Both the position numbers and the translations under genes were made by a program. From contig CALMFM010000019.1 in NCBI GenBank assembly GCA_937862575.1, positions 1 through 43,089 on the forward strand: a stretch of 43,089 bases of DNA. The letters are read 5' to 3'. The notes beneath the pieces are model-generated. The model was given only the letters and a program-made list of their open reading frames with translations, was not told the origin of the DNA and did not search any database. Positions 9,601-18,540 of the stretch are shown in pieces (position 1 is the stretch's first letter; every line of letters begins with the position of its first letter). The stretch comes from an uncultured Bacillota bacterium (lineage in GTDB: Bacteria > Bacillota_I > Bacilli_A > Izemoplasmatales > Hujiaoplasmataceae).

Positions 9601-11126
9601 ATAAAATACCGGATATCGATTTAAACTTCTCCGGAGACTATCAAGCCATAGTACATGAATATATTCGCGAACTATTCGGGAAGAACCATGCCTTTAGAGG
9701 TGGAACAATCGGTACTTGTGCGGCAAGAACTTCATACGCTATGGTTAGAGATTATTACGAAAAAATCAATGATGCCAGAGCGGAAAGAGGCATGGAAGCC
9801 TTTAAGATTCGCCGCGCTGAGATGGAAAGACTTGCCAGAGGAATAGAAGGAGCCAAACGAACCAGCGGACAACACCCTGGCGGTATCGTAGTCGTTCCAA
9901 ACACAAAAGAAATCTATGATTTTACACCTATACAATATCCGGGAAATGCGACCGATACAAGTTGGAAAACAACTCATTTCGATTATCATTCCATTGAAAA
10001 GAATCTATTCAAATTGGATGTTCTTGGACATGATGATCCAACGATGATTAGATACTTGATGGATTTGGTTCATAAGAATCAGTCAGAATTCCCATTCAAC
10101 AATCCAAAAGATATTCCGGTAGATGATCCGGATGTTTACAAATTATTGTCGGGAACTGAGATTATCAATCTAAAAAAAGAGGACATTGCAAGTGATGTTG
10201 CTTCATTTGGAATCCCTGAATTCGGAACCAGTTTTGTCAGAGGAATGTTGACAGAATCAAAACCTAAATCCTTTGCCGAACTTGTCAAAATATCAGGTTT
10301 ATCCCATGGAACTGACGTTTGGATTGGAAACAGTCAAACTCTTGTAGTCGGTAGCAATAAAACCTTCGGTAAAGTTGACTTTAAAGATATCATCGGTTGC
10401 CGTGACGACATCATGGTTGACTTAATCGGCTTTGGTATGGAACCGACAATAGCCTTTGAGATTATGGAATTTGTCAGAAAAGGCAAAGCTGCGAAGAACC
10501 CTGAGAAATGGGCGTCATATGCAGATGTCATGAGAAACAGTCAAGTACCGGAGTGGTATATCTGGTCTTGCTCAAAAATCAAGTACATGTTCCCTAAGGC
10601 ACATGCGACCGCTTATGTTTTAATGGCCATGAGGATTGCTTGGTTCAAGTTGTATAAACCTATTTACTTCTATGCAGCATATTTCTCTAAAAGAGCAGCT
10701 ATCTTTGACGTTGACGCTTTACATAACAATTATGAAGGCATATCTCGTAAAATTGCCGAGATTAAAGAGCTGGGTACAAAAGCCAGCGACCGTGACCAAA
10801 ATCTTCTGACTGTCTTGGAACTGGCTTTGGAAATGGTCAAACGCGGATTCACCTTCAAGCCGATTGACCTATATAAATCGGAAGCTAAGGATTTTGTAAT
10901 CGACGAAGACAGAAAATCATTGATTTTGCCATTTATTGTTGTAGAATCTTTGGGAGATAGTGTCGCAGATACGATTATCCAAGCTAGACAAGAAAAAGAA
11001 TTCATTTCCAAACAGGATATCAAAGACAGGACGAAATTGAGCTCTACTTTATTCGCAAAACTGGAAGAACTCGGCACTTTCGACGGGATGATCGAGAAAA
11101 ACCAGATGTCATTGTTCGATTTATAA
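6669..11126 (+). CDS. polC: DNA polymerase III alpha subunit, PolC type
   Basis: Replicative polymerase of low-GC Gram-positives with built-in proofreading. The 1485-residue length is normal for PolC. In order there are an N-terminal domain, an OB-fold region, a PHP domain beginning at VELHLHTKMSALDG (about residue 320), a DEDDh exonuclease inserted in the PHP domain (FDIETTGLS, about 407, with HNAEFDLGF), a zinc-binding segment with CPKC and CPVC pairs (about 907-955), and the catalytic PDIDLNFSG (about 980). GIPEFGTSFVRGML follows. The start is GTG at 6669, with TGGAGAT upstream. It has its own TATAAT-like -10 (around 6640-6650). The antisense ORFs listed across it are shadows. Confidence 0.98.
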   Translation: MNYTDTLLAQMGLEDQIISEYCTVRKVEVDEISETWIFDLLFTQTIPILHYRNFINHLLKLPESIDSIKKVDYITEFLYVDKDMVLEYYDFAIDVILLENKRVMPLKEYPTDIEDDIIKIFVPQGAISATIFRTEIETELHKNGFPCRVEIVIDDSQITIDETIKNDIATFVEANHFEFDEEIEYVYLTNGGEIKDFSPIKSIPNTDIELEEYKEKHGGKAIISVQGVVVYQEIVDNRISSVKTVISDGEDSIFLVKKNLKSEDLDFFNQIDKDFGIKARCYAQYDTFTQEVVLVPIAIARSNRPIKTDSREDNEPEKRVELHLHTKMSALDGVNDISEYVSRAKSWGHKAIGVSDHGSVQTFPELFNMTRDGSIKPLFGLEMVYVDDENIFITKGESNLLLSEATYVVFDIETTGLSVSYDTLIEIGGVKIKNGTTLGKFSELIDPHREISRFTENLTGITNQMVQGKRVLKDVLKDFYDFAKDCILVAHNAEFDLGFLEYNYRNFAIANKMNPSIDTLVLAKVMLPENRRFSLDRLCKEFKIPLDNHHRAINDAEATTEVFLHLLKMVKKQGFNRFRDINLMIDKSKVYTYPYPTHINLMVKQQAGLKNMYRLLSDGLTTYYDRDAKLLRSQLEKYRKGLLVSSGCFNSHFFEIAMNKTRKELVEAARLYDYLEVQPPSYFVYLSDENPNWKNMVQDVIRKIVEVGRELNILVVATGDVHHLDPRDMKYREIMINTPVVGGGLHDLYSRKNRPNQYFMTTEEMLEEFAFLGHDTAQEIVVTNSNIIADSVEDIIIIPDQLFAPTDEFLAEQGVPSIKAKVEKMVNERVRQIYGDPLPELVKKRVERELKNIIEHQFSTVYYISHLLVKKSLNDGYLVGSRGSVGSSLVATLMDITEVNPLPPHYVCPKCHFSAFKKTNDEKQTFGESEFEKEYSKVFDNTDCGWDLPKTKCPVCSTEMIKDGHDIPFETFLGFEGDKIPDIDLNFSGDYQAIVHEYIRELFGKNHAFRGGTIGTCAARTSYAMVRDYYEKINDARAERGMEAFKIRRAEMERLARGIEGAKRTSGQHPGGIVVVPNTKEIYDFTPIQYPGNATDTSWKTTHFDYHSIEKNLFKLDVLGHDDPTMIRYLMDLVHKNQSEFPFNNPKDIPVDDPDVYKLLSGTEIINLKKEDIASDVASFGIPEFGTSFVRGMLTESKPKSFAELVKISGLSHGTDVWIGNSQTLVVGSNKTFGKVDFKDIIGCRDDIMVDLIGFGMEPTIAFEIMEFVRKGKAAKNPEKWASYADVMRNSQVPEWYIWSCSKIKYMFPKAHATAYVLMAMRIAWFKLYKPIYFYAAYFSKRAAIFDVDALHNNYEGISRKIAEIKELGTKASDRDQNLLTVLELALEMVKRGFTFKPIDLYKSEAKDFVIDEDRKSLILPFIVVESLGDSVADTIIQARQEKEFISKQDIKDRTKLSSTLFAKLEELGTFDGMIEKNQMSLFDL

Positions 11127-11200
11127 AAAAAACAACTATTCATCATAAAAACTACAAAATATTGTGTATAATATACATTGGTAACAAGGAGTGATTATCT

Positions 11201-11887
11201 ATGAGAAGTACAAACCCGGTTTTTAGAAGTGTTATAAACCAAACCTATGCCAGCGATACGCCGGTAACATATGCAAATGTGGCATTTAAGACCATATTCT
11301 TGATTGCGATGGTTGCGGTAAGCGCATTTGCGACAATTTATACAGGATATGTTACATATGGTATGTTGATAGGCGCTTTTATAGTAGGATTTATATCTGT
11401 AATTGTCGGAACCAGATCAGTCAAGCTGTCTCCTTATTTTTCTGTGATATATGCCCTTTCTGAAGGTGTTATCCTCGGTACGGTATCTTGGATGTTCCAA
11501 TCAGTTTATGAAGGCATTGTCCCAACTGCTTTATTGACGACATTGATTGTAGTATTCATAATGATGCTGCTGTATTCTTCAAGAATAATCAAGGTCTCAC
11601 AAGGATTTGCGTCAGGGATTGTTATTGCCTTGGTTGCAGTAATTATTATGTCCTTCTTAGGCATCTTCTTGCCATTTGGAACCGGATTCTATTACTTGAT
11701 TGTCATTGCTTCTGCAGTCTTGTCAACTTTGTTCTTGTTGCTTGATTTCAGGAATATCGAATACTGCGTCGAGTCCGGAACTGATGCAAGATATGGTTGG
11801 GTTCTCTCTTTAGGCCTTTTGGTGACGATTGTATGGATTTACATCGAGATGTTAAGACTTTTAGCGATTTTCGGTCGCAGAAGATAA
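11201..11887 (+). CDS. Bax inhibitor-1/YccA family membrane protein
   Basis: A 228-residue, very hydrophobic protein with about seven membrane helices and the family pattern (SAFATIYTGYV near the start; a C-terminal LGLLVTIVWIYIEMLRLLAIFGRRR). Bacterial members of this UPF0005 family include YetJ, a pH-sensitive calcium leak channel; other members are linked to membrane protein quality control. A TATAAT lies at 11167-11172 and an AAGGAG RBS precedes the ATG. It appears to be a single-gene unit between polC and the pheST T-box. Family membership is clear; its physiological role is not. Confidence 0.88.
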   Translation: MRSTNPVFRSVINQTYASDTPVTYANVAFKTIFLIAMVAVSAFATIYTGYVTYGMLIGAFIVGFISVIVGTRSVKLSPYFSVIYALSEGVILGTVSWMFQSVYEGIVPTALLTTLIVVFIMMLLYSSRIIKVSQGFASGIVIALVAVIIMSFLGIFLPFGTGFYYLIVIASAVLSTLFLLLDFRNIEYCVESGTDARYGWVLSLGLLVTIVWIYIEMLRLLAIFGRRR

Positions 11888-11896
11888 TATTGCCTT

Positions 11897-11924
11897 GAAT
11901 AATCCTTAATTATTGATATAATAA
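11897..11924 (+). promoter_or_regulatory. Promoter of the pheST leader
   Basis: TTGAAT (11897-11902) and TATAAT (11919-11924) with a 16-bp spacer lie just after the membrane-protein gene. The leader RNA would start around 11931. Confidence 0.78.
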
Positions 11925-11930
11925 GAATAT

Positions 11931-12152
11931 AATAAAAAAAACGTTGAAGAAGAAATAGTAATCAGGCTTGGTTGTTCCAAGAGAGGAATTCAATTTGGTG
12001 CGAGTGTTCCGGATGACTGCTGATGAATTCACCTTCTGAGTGAGATTAATAATCTCCGCCAGCCTGCGTTATGGGCTCCAAGTGCCGGTGATGCCGGAAC
12101 TAAGGTGGTACCACGGTTTATTCAAATCGTCCTTTAACGAGGACGATTTTTT
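11931..12152 (+). promoter_or_regulatory. T-box riboswitch of pheST (tRNA-Phe sensing)
   Basis: The T-box core TAAGGTGGTACCACG (12101-12115) is followed by a terminator hairpin AAATCGTCCT-TTAACG-AGGACGATTT (12124-12149) and a T-run. The Stem I region contains GATGAATTCACC, where TTC (12028-12030) is the probable Phe specifier. This gives tRNA-Phe-dependent antitermination of both PheRS genes. Confidence 0.94.
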
Positions 12153-12170
12153 CTTTAATAGGAGGTCTAC

Positions 12171-13205
12171 ATGGAAAAGAAACTTAATAAACTAATCGAG
12201 GATATGTTATCAAGATTGGATGGAATCTCCAATCTAAATGATCTCAATTTACTCAAAGCGGAATATCTAGGAAAAAAGAGTGTATTCAATGATTTGATGC
12301 AGGAATTGAAAGAAGTTCCTAAAGAGGAAAAACCTCGATTTGGTCAGATGATTAATGAGGCAAAAAACAGAATATCAGATTTCTTGGAAGAGAAAAAGAC
12401 GGCTTTGGAGAAACAATTGGTCGCGAACAAACTAAAAGATGAATCAATTGATGTCACCCTTCCGGGAAGGAAGATGAATCAAGGTTCTAAACATCTAATT
12501 TCTCAAGTTATTGAAGAAGTCGAAGATATCTTTTTAGGATTGGGATACACTGTCAAGGAGGGTCCGGAAGTAGAATCAGACCTGTACAACTTTGAGATGT
12601 TGAATTTACCAAAAGATCATCCTGCCAGGGATATGCAGGATTCTTTATATATCTCTGAAGAGAGATTGTTGAGGACTCATACTTCACCTGTTCAAGTCAG
12701 AAGTTTATTGGAAAACACCAATCAAGAGCCTTTGAAGATAATCTGTCCTGGCAAAGTATATCGAAAAGATGACGACGATCAGACTCATTCGCATCAATTC
12801 ACTCAGATAGAAGCCTTGGTTGTTGATGGTAAAGCAAGCCTAGCTGATTTGAAAGGCACTTTGCTATTCATAGCTAAAAAATTATTTGGAGACGAACGAG
12901 AAATCAGATTAAGACCTTCATTCTTCCCTTTTACCGAACCAAGTGTTGAGGTTGACGTATCTTGTTATAAATGCGGCGGCGCCGGCTGCAGCATGTGCGG
13001 TAACACCGGTTGGATTGAAATATTGGGAGCCGGAATGGTCAACAATAACGTTTTGAGCGCCGCCGGATATGATCCGGAGAAATTCCAAGGGTTCGCCTTA
13101 GGAATGGGAGTGGAGAGAATTGCTATCTTGAAATATGGTATTGACGATATCAGGGCGTTCTATACAAACGATCTTCGTTTTAATAAACAGTTCAGGGGGA
13201 AATAA
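12171..13205 (+). CDS. pheS: Phenylalanine-tRNA ligase alpha subunit
   Basis: Catalytic subunit of the alpha2-beta2 PheRS. The 344-residue length is normal. There is an N-terminal coiled coil (1-90) for tRNA binding, then the class II core with motif 2 ([19 protein letters not shown]) and motif 3 ([18 protein letters not shown]). A four-Cys insert ([17 protein letters not shown]) occurs just before EILGAGMV, as in other Bacillota PheS. The ATG follows AGGAGG. The T-box leader lies upstream; pheT begins 2 bp after the stop. Confidence 0.98.
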   Translation: MEKKLNKLIEDMLSRLDGISNLNDLNLLKAEYLGKKSVFNDLMQELKEVPKEEKPRFGQMINEAKNRISDFLEEKKTALEKQLVANKLKDESIDVTLPGRKMNQGSKHLISQVIEEVEDIFLGLGYTVKEGPEVESDLYNFEMLNLPKDHPARDMQDSLYISEERLLRTHTSPVQVRSLLENTNQEPLKIICPGKVYRKDDDDQTHSHQFTQIEALVVDGKASLADLKGTLLFIAKKLFGDEREIRLRPSFFPFTEPSVEVDVSCYKCGGAGCSMCGNTGWIEILGAGMVNNNVLSAAGYDPEKFQGFALGMGVERIAILKYGIDDIRAFYTNDLRFNKQFRGK

Positions 13206-13207
13206 TA

Positions 13208-15577
13208 ATGAAAGTATCAATGAATTGGCTAAAGGAAATGGTTGATATTGGTGACGATTATAAGCTACTGGAAACCAAATTCAATTTAATGAGCCAAGAA
13301 GTAGAATCTTTATATAAATTGATTGATATCGACAATCTCGTTATCGGTCACGTCAAAACTTGCGACAAACATCCGGAAGCGGATAAACTTAGTGTAACAA
13401 CTGTCGATGTTGGTGACGAGGTCTTACAGATAATCTGTGGAGCACCAAATATCGCTGAAGGACAGAAGGTAATCGTATCGAAAGTTGGAGCTTGTTTGCC
13501 TGGAGATTTCAAAATCAAAAAATCAAAAATCAGAGGTATTGAATCGAATGGGATGATCTGTTCCTTGGAAGAACTTGGAATCAAAGAATTCGATTCTGAA
13601 GAAACGGGAATCTATGTCTTGGGTGACGATGCCGAAACCGGCCAAGACCCGCTTAAATATCTACATCTGGATGATTACGTACTGGATCTTGATTTGACTG
13701 CCAATCGTTCTGATTTACTTTCCATGGAAGGCGTCGCCTATGACGTTGCTTGCATGCTGGATAAGGAATATAAACCTGTTCAACATCAATATGAGACAAG
13801 ACGTGAAGAAAATACTATAAAAGTATTTACCGACACTAAAGACTGCCTTGCTTATTATGGACAAGTCATCGACAATGTTAAATTAGGACAAAGCCCGTAT
13901 TGGCTGAAATCCAGACTGATAGCTGCGGGAATAAGACCGATTAGTAATGTTGTGGATATAACCAATTATGTCATGTTGCAATATGGACAGCCTTTGCACG
14001 CTTTTGATTATGACAAAATTAGGACTGACAGAATCCTTGTGAGACACGCTAAAGAAGATGAAACATTGATTACTTTGGATGGACAAACAAGAAAATTGCT
14101 TGCGTCCGACATTGTGATAACAGACGGAAAATATCCAATTGCCTTAGCTGGAGTAATGGGTGGCAAGGAGACTGAAGTCGGAGAAGGAACAACCAAAATA
14201 TTGTTGGAATCGGCTTTCTTTGATCCGCTATGCGTTCGTAAAACATCAAAGCGCCTTGACTTGAAGAGCGAATCTTCATCGAGATTTGAAAAAGGTATCG
14301 ACCCTGGTAAAATCAAAAAAGCCATGGATTTCGCTTCAGAGTTATTCATTAAACTGGCTGGTGGTGAAGTTGTAGGAGAATACAGTTTCTTCGACACGAC
14401 TCAAAAAGAACCATCAGCAGTGGTTTTGAGTTTAGAGAGATTGAATCAGGTTACCGGACGTGAATTTACGGTTGGCGAAGTGAAGTCCATTTTAAAGAGA
14501 CTAAATTTCGATAACCATGTATCGGGAAGCGATGTCTTTAGAATTGATGTCCCTACTCGTAGACAAAACATGTTTGGTTACCAGGATATTATTGAAGAAA
14601 TAGTAAGAATCAGTGGATATGACAAGATACCTTTGACAATACCGGCAACACCGACATTTGGCTATCTAACCAAGACTCAACAACTGAGAAGAACTGTAAG
14701 GAACTACTTTGTAAATAATGGATTCAATGAAACTATTTCATATAGTCTCGTAAACGAAACTCAAGCAATAGAATTCGACCAAGAAAAATTATCTATTGTC
14801 GAAATCATGAATCCTTTGAACAAAGAAAAATCCATTCTTAGACATTCTTTGATTCCAAGTTTACTTGACATCTTGCAATACAATAAGTCAAGAAAAATAT
14901 CGGATGTGTTCTTATTTGAAATTGGTAGATCCTATCGCGAGGAAAAAGAAGTTGAATACTTAAGTGGTCTCATAACCGGAGTATATCAATCAAATCTGTG
15001 GCAAGGCAAGAAAGAAATCGCGGATTTCTATTTGCTGAAAGGAATTATCGAGGGAATGCTTCTGAGATTGCATATCGAGAATTATCGAATTGTCAAAGCT
15101 GAAAAGCCACTGTCTATGATGCATCCAGGTATGGTTGCCGACGTATTCATCGGGGAAGAATATCTTGGTTATCTGGGTAAGTTGCATCCACAAAAAGAGA
15201 TGGATATGAACTTGGATAAGACATTCATCTTTGAATTCAATTTCGAAATATTATCATCCGCTTATAATGATGATTTAGTAATGGTGGAAATACCTAAATT
15301 TCCAAGTGTGTCCAGGGATTTGGCCATTATTGTTGATAAAGACTTAACTGCTGAAAAGATTATTGATGAAGTCAAGTTGGCTGGAAAGAAAACACTTAAA
15401 AATGTGGAAATATTTGATATCTACTCAGGACAAGGAATTGCTTCGGATAAGAAATCTATAGCTTTGTCTCTTACTTTGCAGAATGTTGAAAAAACATTGG
15501 AAACCAAGGAAGTTGATACGGTTGTTGAAAGAATAATCAAGCAACTAGAAAATACAATCAATGCAAAATTGAGATAA
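13208..15577 (+). CDS. pheT: Phenylalanine-tRNA ligase beta subunit
   Basis: Partner of PheS, providing tRNA binding and editing of Tyr-tRNA-Phe. The 789-residue length is normal for Bacillota. Domains are an N-terminal EMAP-type tRNA-binding domain (about 40-150, VIGHVKTCDKHPEADKL), the B3/B4 editing domain (around ISNVVDITNYVMLQYGQPLHAFD), the B5 DNA-binding-like domain, a degenerate synthetase core, and a C-terminal FDX-ACB domain (FPSVSRDLAIIVDKDL onward). It is separated from pheS by 2 bp. A terminator follows directly. Confidence 0.98.
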   Translation: MKVSMNWLKEMVDIGDDYKLLETKFNLMSQEVESLYKLIDIDNLVIGHVKTCDKHPEADKLSVTTVDVGDEVLQIICGAPNIAEGQKVIVSKVGACLPGDFKIKKSKIRGIESNGMICSLEELGIKEFDSEETGIYVLGDDAETGQDPLKYLHLDDYVLDLDLTANRSDLLSMEGVAYDVACMLDKEYKPVQHQYETRREENTIKVFTDTKDCLAYYGQVIDNVKLGQSPYWLKSRLIAAGIRPISNVVDITNYVMLQYGQPLHAFDYDKIRTDRILVRHAKEDETLITLDGQTRKLLASDIVITDGKYPIALAGVMGGKETEVGEGTTKILLESAFFDPLCVRKTSKRLDLKSESSSRFEKGIDPGKIKKAMDFASELFIKLAGGEVVGEYSFFDTTQKEPSAVVLSLERLNQVTGREFTVGEVKSILKRLNFDNHVSGSDVFRIDVPTRRQNMFGYQDIIEEIVRISGYDKIPLTIPATPTFGYLTKTQQLRRTVRNYFVNNGFNETISYSLVNETQAIEFDQEKLSIVEIMNPLNKEKSILRHSLIPSLLDILQYNKSRKISDVFLFEIGRSYREEKEVEYLSGLITGVYQSNLWQGKKEIADFYLLKGIIEGMLLRLHIENYRIVKAEKPLSMMHPGMVADVFIGEEYLGYLGKLHPQKEMDMNLDKTFIFEFNFEILSSAYNDDLVMVEIPKFPSVSRDLAIIVDKDLTAEKIIDEVKLAGKKTLKNVEIFDIYSGQGIASDKKSIALSLTLQNVEKTLETKEVDTVVERIIKQLENTINAKLR

Positions 15578-15578
15578 G

Positions 15579-15606
15579 AAAAGGCCATTAATTTGGCCTT
15601 TTTGTT
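15579..15606 (+). terminator. Intrinsic terminator after pheT
   Basis: The stem AAAAGGCCA / TGGCCTTTT with a 6-nt loop is followed by TTGTTTTT. It starts just after the pheT stop. Confidence 0.88.
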
Positions 15607-15661
15607 TTTAATGTATTTATCATGGAAATATGATATAATCGTATTAAATGGGGGAGGACTT

Positions 15662-16576
15662 ATGAAGAACATTATTGAAGTAAAAGATCTTTTCAAAAGC
15701 TACGGCTCAGTCGAAGCGGTCAAAGGAATCAGTTTCTATGTGGAAGAAGGAAGCTTGTTCGCTTTTTTGGGACCAAACGGAGCTGGTAAGAGTACCACAA
15801 TCAACATACTATCAACCCTCCTTACCAACGATTCGGGATCTGTAGTCGTAAATGGGAACGTGTTGGGAGAAACTGATGATTTGATTAGAAAATCAATCGG
15901 TATTGTATTCCAAGACGGGGTACTGGACCTTTTGATGACCGTAAGAGAAAATATCGAAACCAGAGGAAGTTTTTATGGATTATCAAAATCAGAATTGAAC
16001 GAACGCATAGATTTTGCTTTGGAAGTGACTGGAATAACTGATTTAGCAAATAGAAGATATGGCACTTTGTCTGGCGGTCAAAAACGCAGAACTGATATCG
16101 CAAGAGCGTTGATTCATAGACCTAAAATTTTATTCTTAGACGAACCTACAACTGGTTTGGATCCGCAAACAAGAAGAAATGTGTGGGAGACCATCAAGAA
16201 ACTACAGGAAAATGAAAATATGACCGTTTTCTTGACCACTCATTACATGGAAGAAGCAGATGAAGCCGATTATGTAGTTATTATCGATGAAGGTATAATA
16301 GCAGCCAAAGGGACACCAACATATCTTAAAGACACATTTTCCAAGGATTCTTTGCGCATCAAGGCCATTAACGATAAAAACATTGAAAAATATTTAAAAG
16401 AAAACAAAATAGATTTCACAAAAAAGAATGATCTCCACATCATAAAACTTGAGAAGACAACAGACAGTATCAAAATACTTAAGGAAATTGAACCAGACAT
16501 CGAATCTTTCCAAGTCTTCAATGGCACTTTGGATGATGCATTCATCGAAGTAACTGGAAAGGAGATCAGAGGATGA
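15662..16576 (+). CDS. ABC exporter ATP-binding protein (DrrA/CcmA type)
   Basis: ATPase of a two-gene ABC-2 exporter. The chosen start is ATG 15662 after GGGGGAGG, giving 304 residues; the track start at 15593 lies in the preceding terminator. A TATAAT is at 15634-15639. Visible are Walker A (GPNGAGKST), the signature (LSGGQKRR), Walker B (ILFLDEPTTGLD) and the switch His (TTHYMEE). The C-terminal tail (about 220-304) resembles DrrA-type regulatory tails. Its ATGA overlap with the permease gene indicates coupling. The substrate cannot be told; relatives export drugs, antibiotics or lipids. Confidence 0.93.
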   Translation: MKNIIEVKDLFKSYGSVEAVKGISFYVEEGSLFAFLGPNGAGKSTTINILSTLLTNDSGSVVVNGNVLGETDDLIRKSIGIVFQDGVLDLLMTVRENIETRGSFYGLSKSELNERIDFALEVTGITDLANRRYGTLSGGQKRRTDIARALIHRPKILFLDEPTTGLDPQTRRNVWETIKKLQENENMTVFLTTHYMEEADEADYVVIIDEGIIAAKGTPTYLKDTFSKDSLRIKAINDKNIEKYLKENKIDFTKKNDLHIIKLEKTTDSIKILKEIEPDIESFQVFNGTLDDAFIEVTGKEIRG

Positions 16577-17433
16577 TAATTAATTTAATTAAAAGAAACC
16601 TCCGTTTGTATTTCCGAGATAAAGCTACAGTCTTTTTCTCAATGCTTGGCGTATTTATCATTATTCTTCTTTACCTGACTTTCCTGGGTGATATGATGGT
16701 TGGGTATGCAACGGCAGAGTTCAGCGAAGTACCGGGTATAAATGTAAGGTTTATGATGGATAGTTGGATTATGGCAGGAGTTATATCCGTAGCCACAATC
16801 ACAACTACCTTGGGTTCATATGGTACTATAGTATCTGATAATACAAGTAAAGTCATCAATGATTTCCGCGTATCGCCAATCAAAAGATCGACTATAGTAA
16901 TGGCTTATATTGCCAGCTCCTTCATAGTTGGGGTTATTATGAGTATTGTGTCACTTATTTTTGGCGAAATCTATATAGTCATTTCCGGCGGAGAATTAAT
17001 GAGCGTTTTGGGTCTTATTAAGACTTTGGGAGTCGTTATGGTGTCGGTGATGATGAGTTCATCGGTTATATTCCTAATTATCACTTTCATCAAGAGCAAT
17101 AATGCCTTTGGTGCAGTGAGTACAGTGTTTGGATCAATCATTGGATTTCTGATGGGAGTTTACATTCCAATCGGAAACCTTCCTGAAGGCTTACAGTCCG
17201 TAATAAAATTCTTCCCGTTTTCACATTCGGCAGTAATATTGAGACAAGTTATGATGAGTGAAGCTGTAGACCTTTCATATATGCCTGAACAATTCATTTT
17301 ATTCACTGGAATAAACCTAAAAATAGGAGAAACAACTTTGACAATACCAATGCACATACTTTATATGTTGGGAACCGCAGTGATATTCTTTGTGCTTGGG
17401 GTATTGCGCATAAATAGGAAAAGGAAGGCTTAG
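16573..17433 (+). CDS. ABC-2 type exporter permease
   Basis: A 286-residue membrane protein of the ABC-2 family with six predicted helices (first at FFSMLGVFIIILLYLTFLG, last at LYMLGTAVIFFVLGVLR). It includes the usual re-entrant/gate region ahead of GFLMGVYIPIGNLPEGLQ. It overlaps the ATPase gene by 4 bp and ends directly at the rlmN start with no spacer. It forms a homodimer or dimeric channel with the ATPase dimer. The substrate is unknown. Confidence 0.92.
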   Translation: MIINLIKRNLRLYFRDKATVFFSMLGVFIIILLYLTFLGDMMVGYATAEFSEVPGINVRFMMDSWIMAGVISVATITTTLGSYGTIVSDNTSKVINDFRVSPIKRSTIVMAYIASSFIVGVIMSIVSLIFGEIYIVISGGELMSVLGLIKTLGVVMVSVMMSSSVIFLIITFIKSNNAFGAVSTVFGSIIGFLMGVYIPIGNLPEGLQSVIKFFPFSHSAVILRQVMMSEAVDLSYMPEQFILFTGINLKIGETTLTIPMHILYMLGTAVIFFVLGVLRINRKRKA

Positions 17434-18462
17434 ATGTTAAATTTTTATGATTTTACAATAGAGCGTTTGCAAGAATACTTGACCCAAAACGGATTCAAGT
17501 CTTTTAACGCTGATCAAATCTATAAATGGGTCTACGAAAAAAAGATAATAAATTTTGAAATGATGACAAATATTTCCAAACCATTAAAAGAATTTTTGAA
17601 AGAAAACTTTCTACTTGAGGATTTGGAAGTGCATACCGTGCAAGAGTCATCCGATGGAACAGTGAAGTTCTTATTTAAGTTAGGCGACGGTAGTCTTATC
17701 GAATCGGTATTGATGACCCATGATTACGGTAAAAGCATTTGTGTTACATCTCAAGTAGGCTGTAACATGGGATGTGCATTTTGTGCATCTGGACTTATCA
17801 AAAAGGCTAGAGATTTAAAGATTCATGAACTTGTTCGTCAAGTGACTTCCGTCGAGAATCATCTCAAAATCAAAATTACCCATGTTGTTGTAATGGGAAC
17901 TGGTGAACCGTTTGATAATTATGATAATGTCATTGATTTCATTAAAGTCATAAACTACAAAAATGGTCTCCAAATAGGTTCAAGGCATATAACAGTATCA
18001 ACTTGCGGCATTGTCCCAAAGATACTTGAATATGCCAATGAACCTATAAAAACAAATTTGGCGATATCGTTGCACGCCGCCAATGATGAATTACGCAATC
18101 GATTAATGCCTATCAACAGAGCTTTTCCTTTATCTGAAATAATAGATGCGTGCAAAGAATACTTCAAAATATCAGGAAGAAGAGTTACTTTTGAGTATAT
18201 ATTGTTACACGGAGTTAACGACAGTATCCAACATGCAAATGAGTTAAGCGACCTGATTCGTGGGATTAACGCTTATGTAAATTTGATACCTTACAATCCG
18301 GTGAACGAGTTCAGATTCAAGAAAACCGATTCTCAAAAAGCATCTGATTTTTATGCACAACTGATTAAAAGAGGAATTAACGCTACTTTGAGGAGAGAAC
18401 AAGGTTCGGATATCGATGCCGCTTGCGGACAGTTGCGTTATAAAAAAGAAAACGGTATCTAA
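17434..18462 (+). CDS. rlmN: 23S rRNA (A2503-C2)/tRNA (A37-C2) methyltransferase RlmN
   Basis: Radical-SAM enzyme that methylates C2 of A2503 in 23S rRNA and A37 in some tRNAs. Its 342 residues include the radical-SAM cysteines CNMGCAFC (CxxxCxxC) and the GTGEPFDNYDNV segment. The C-terminal mono-thiol Cys sits in RREQGSDIDAACGQLR. This ending fits RlmN rather than the resistance enzyme Cfr. The ATG begins immediately after the permease stop (TAG-ATG), and the RBS (GGAAAAGGAAGG) lies in the permease 3' end, so translation is likely coupled. Confidence 0.95.
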   Translation: MLNFYDFTIERLQEYLTQNGFKSFNADQIYKWVYEKKIINFEMMTNISKPLKEFLKENFLLEDLEVHTVQESSDGTVKFLFKLGDGSLIESVLMTHDYGKSICVTSQVGCNMGCAFCASGLIKKARDLKIHELVRQVTSVENHLKIKITHVVVMGTGEPFDNYDNVIDFIKVINYKNGLQIGSRHITVSTCGIVPKILEYANEPIKTNLAISLHAANDELRNRLMPINRAFPLSEIIDACKEYFKISGRRVTFEYILLHGVNDSIQHANELSDLIRGINAYVNLIPYNPVNEFRFKKTDSQKASDFYAQLIKRGINATLRREQGSDIDAACGQLRYKKENGI

Positions 18463-18475
18463 AAGGAAAAGTAGT

Positions 18476-18504
18476 TTGATTTTTACCCGCTGTAATGGTA
18501 AAAT
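18476..18504 (+). promoter_or_regulatory. Promoter of pfkA-rbr
   Basis: TTGATT (18476-18481) and TAAAAT (18499-18504) have a 17-bp spacer. They lie 37 bp upstream of the pfkA ATG. No terminator was seen after rlmN, so read-through is also possible. Confidence 0.6.
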
Positions 18505-18540
18505 ATGTGTGATAATTTTGAAAGAAAATAAGGTGATATT

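Noticed and set aside
10730-11146. Antisense 138-aa ORF in the polC 3' end
   Set aside because: It lies opposite a perfectly conserved part of polC, has no RBS or family pattern, and is Ser/Leu-rich as expected for a shadow frame.
15593-15661. Upstream extension of the ABC ATPase
   Set aside because: The extra codons overlap the pheT terminator and the promoter; ATG 15662 has GGGGGAGG at proper spacing.
17434-18462. Cfr resistance methyltransferase
   Set aside because: The C-terminal RREQGSDIDAACGQLR and overall length fit housekeeping RlmN.
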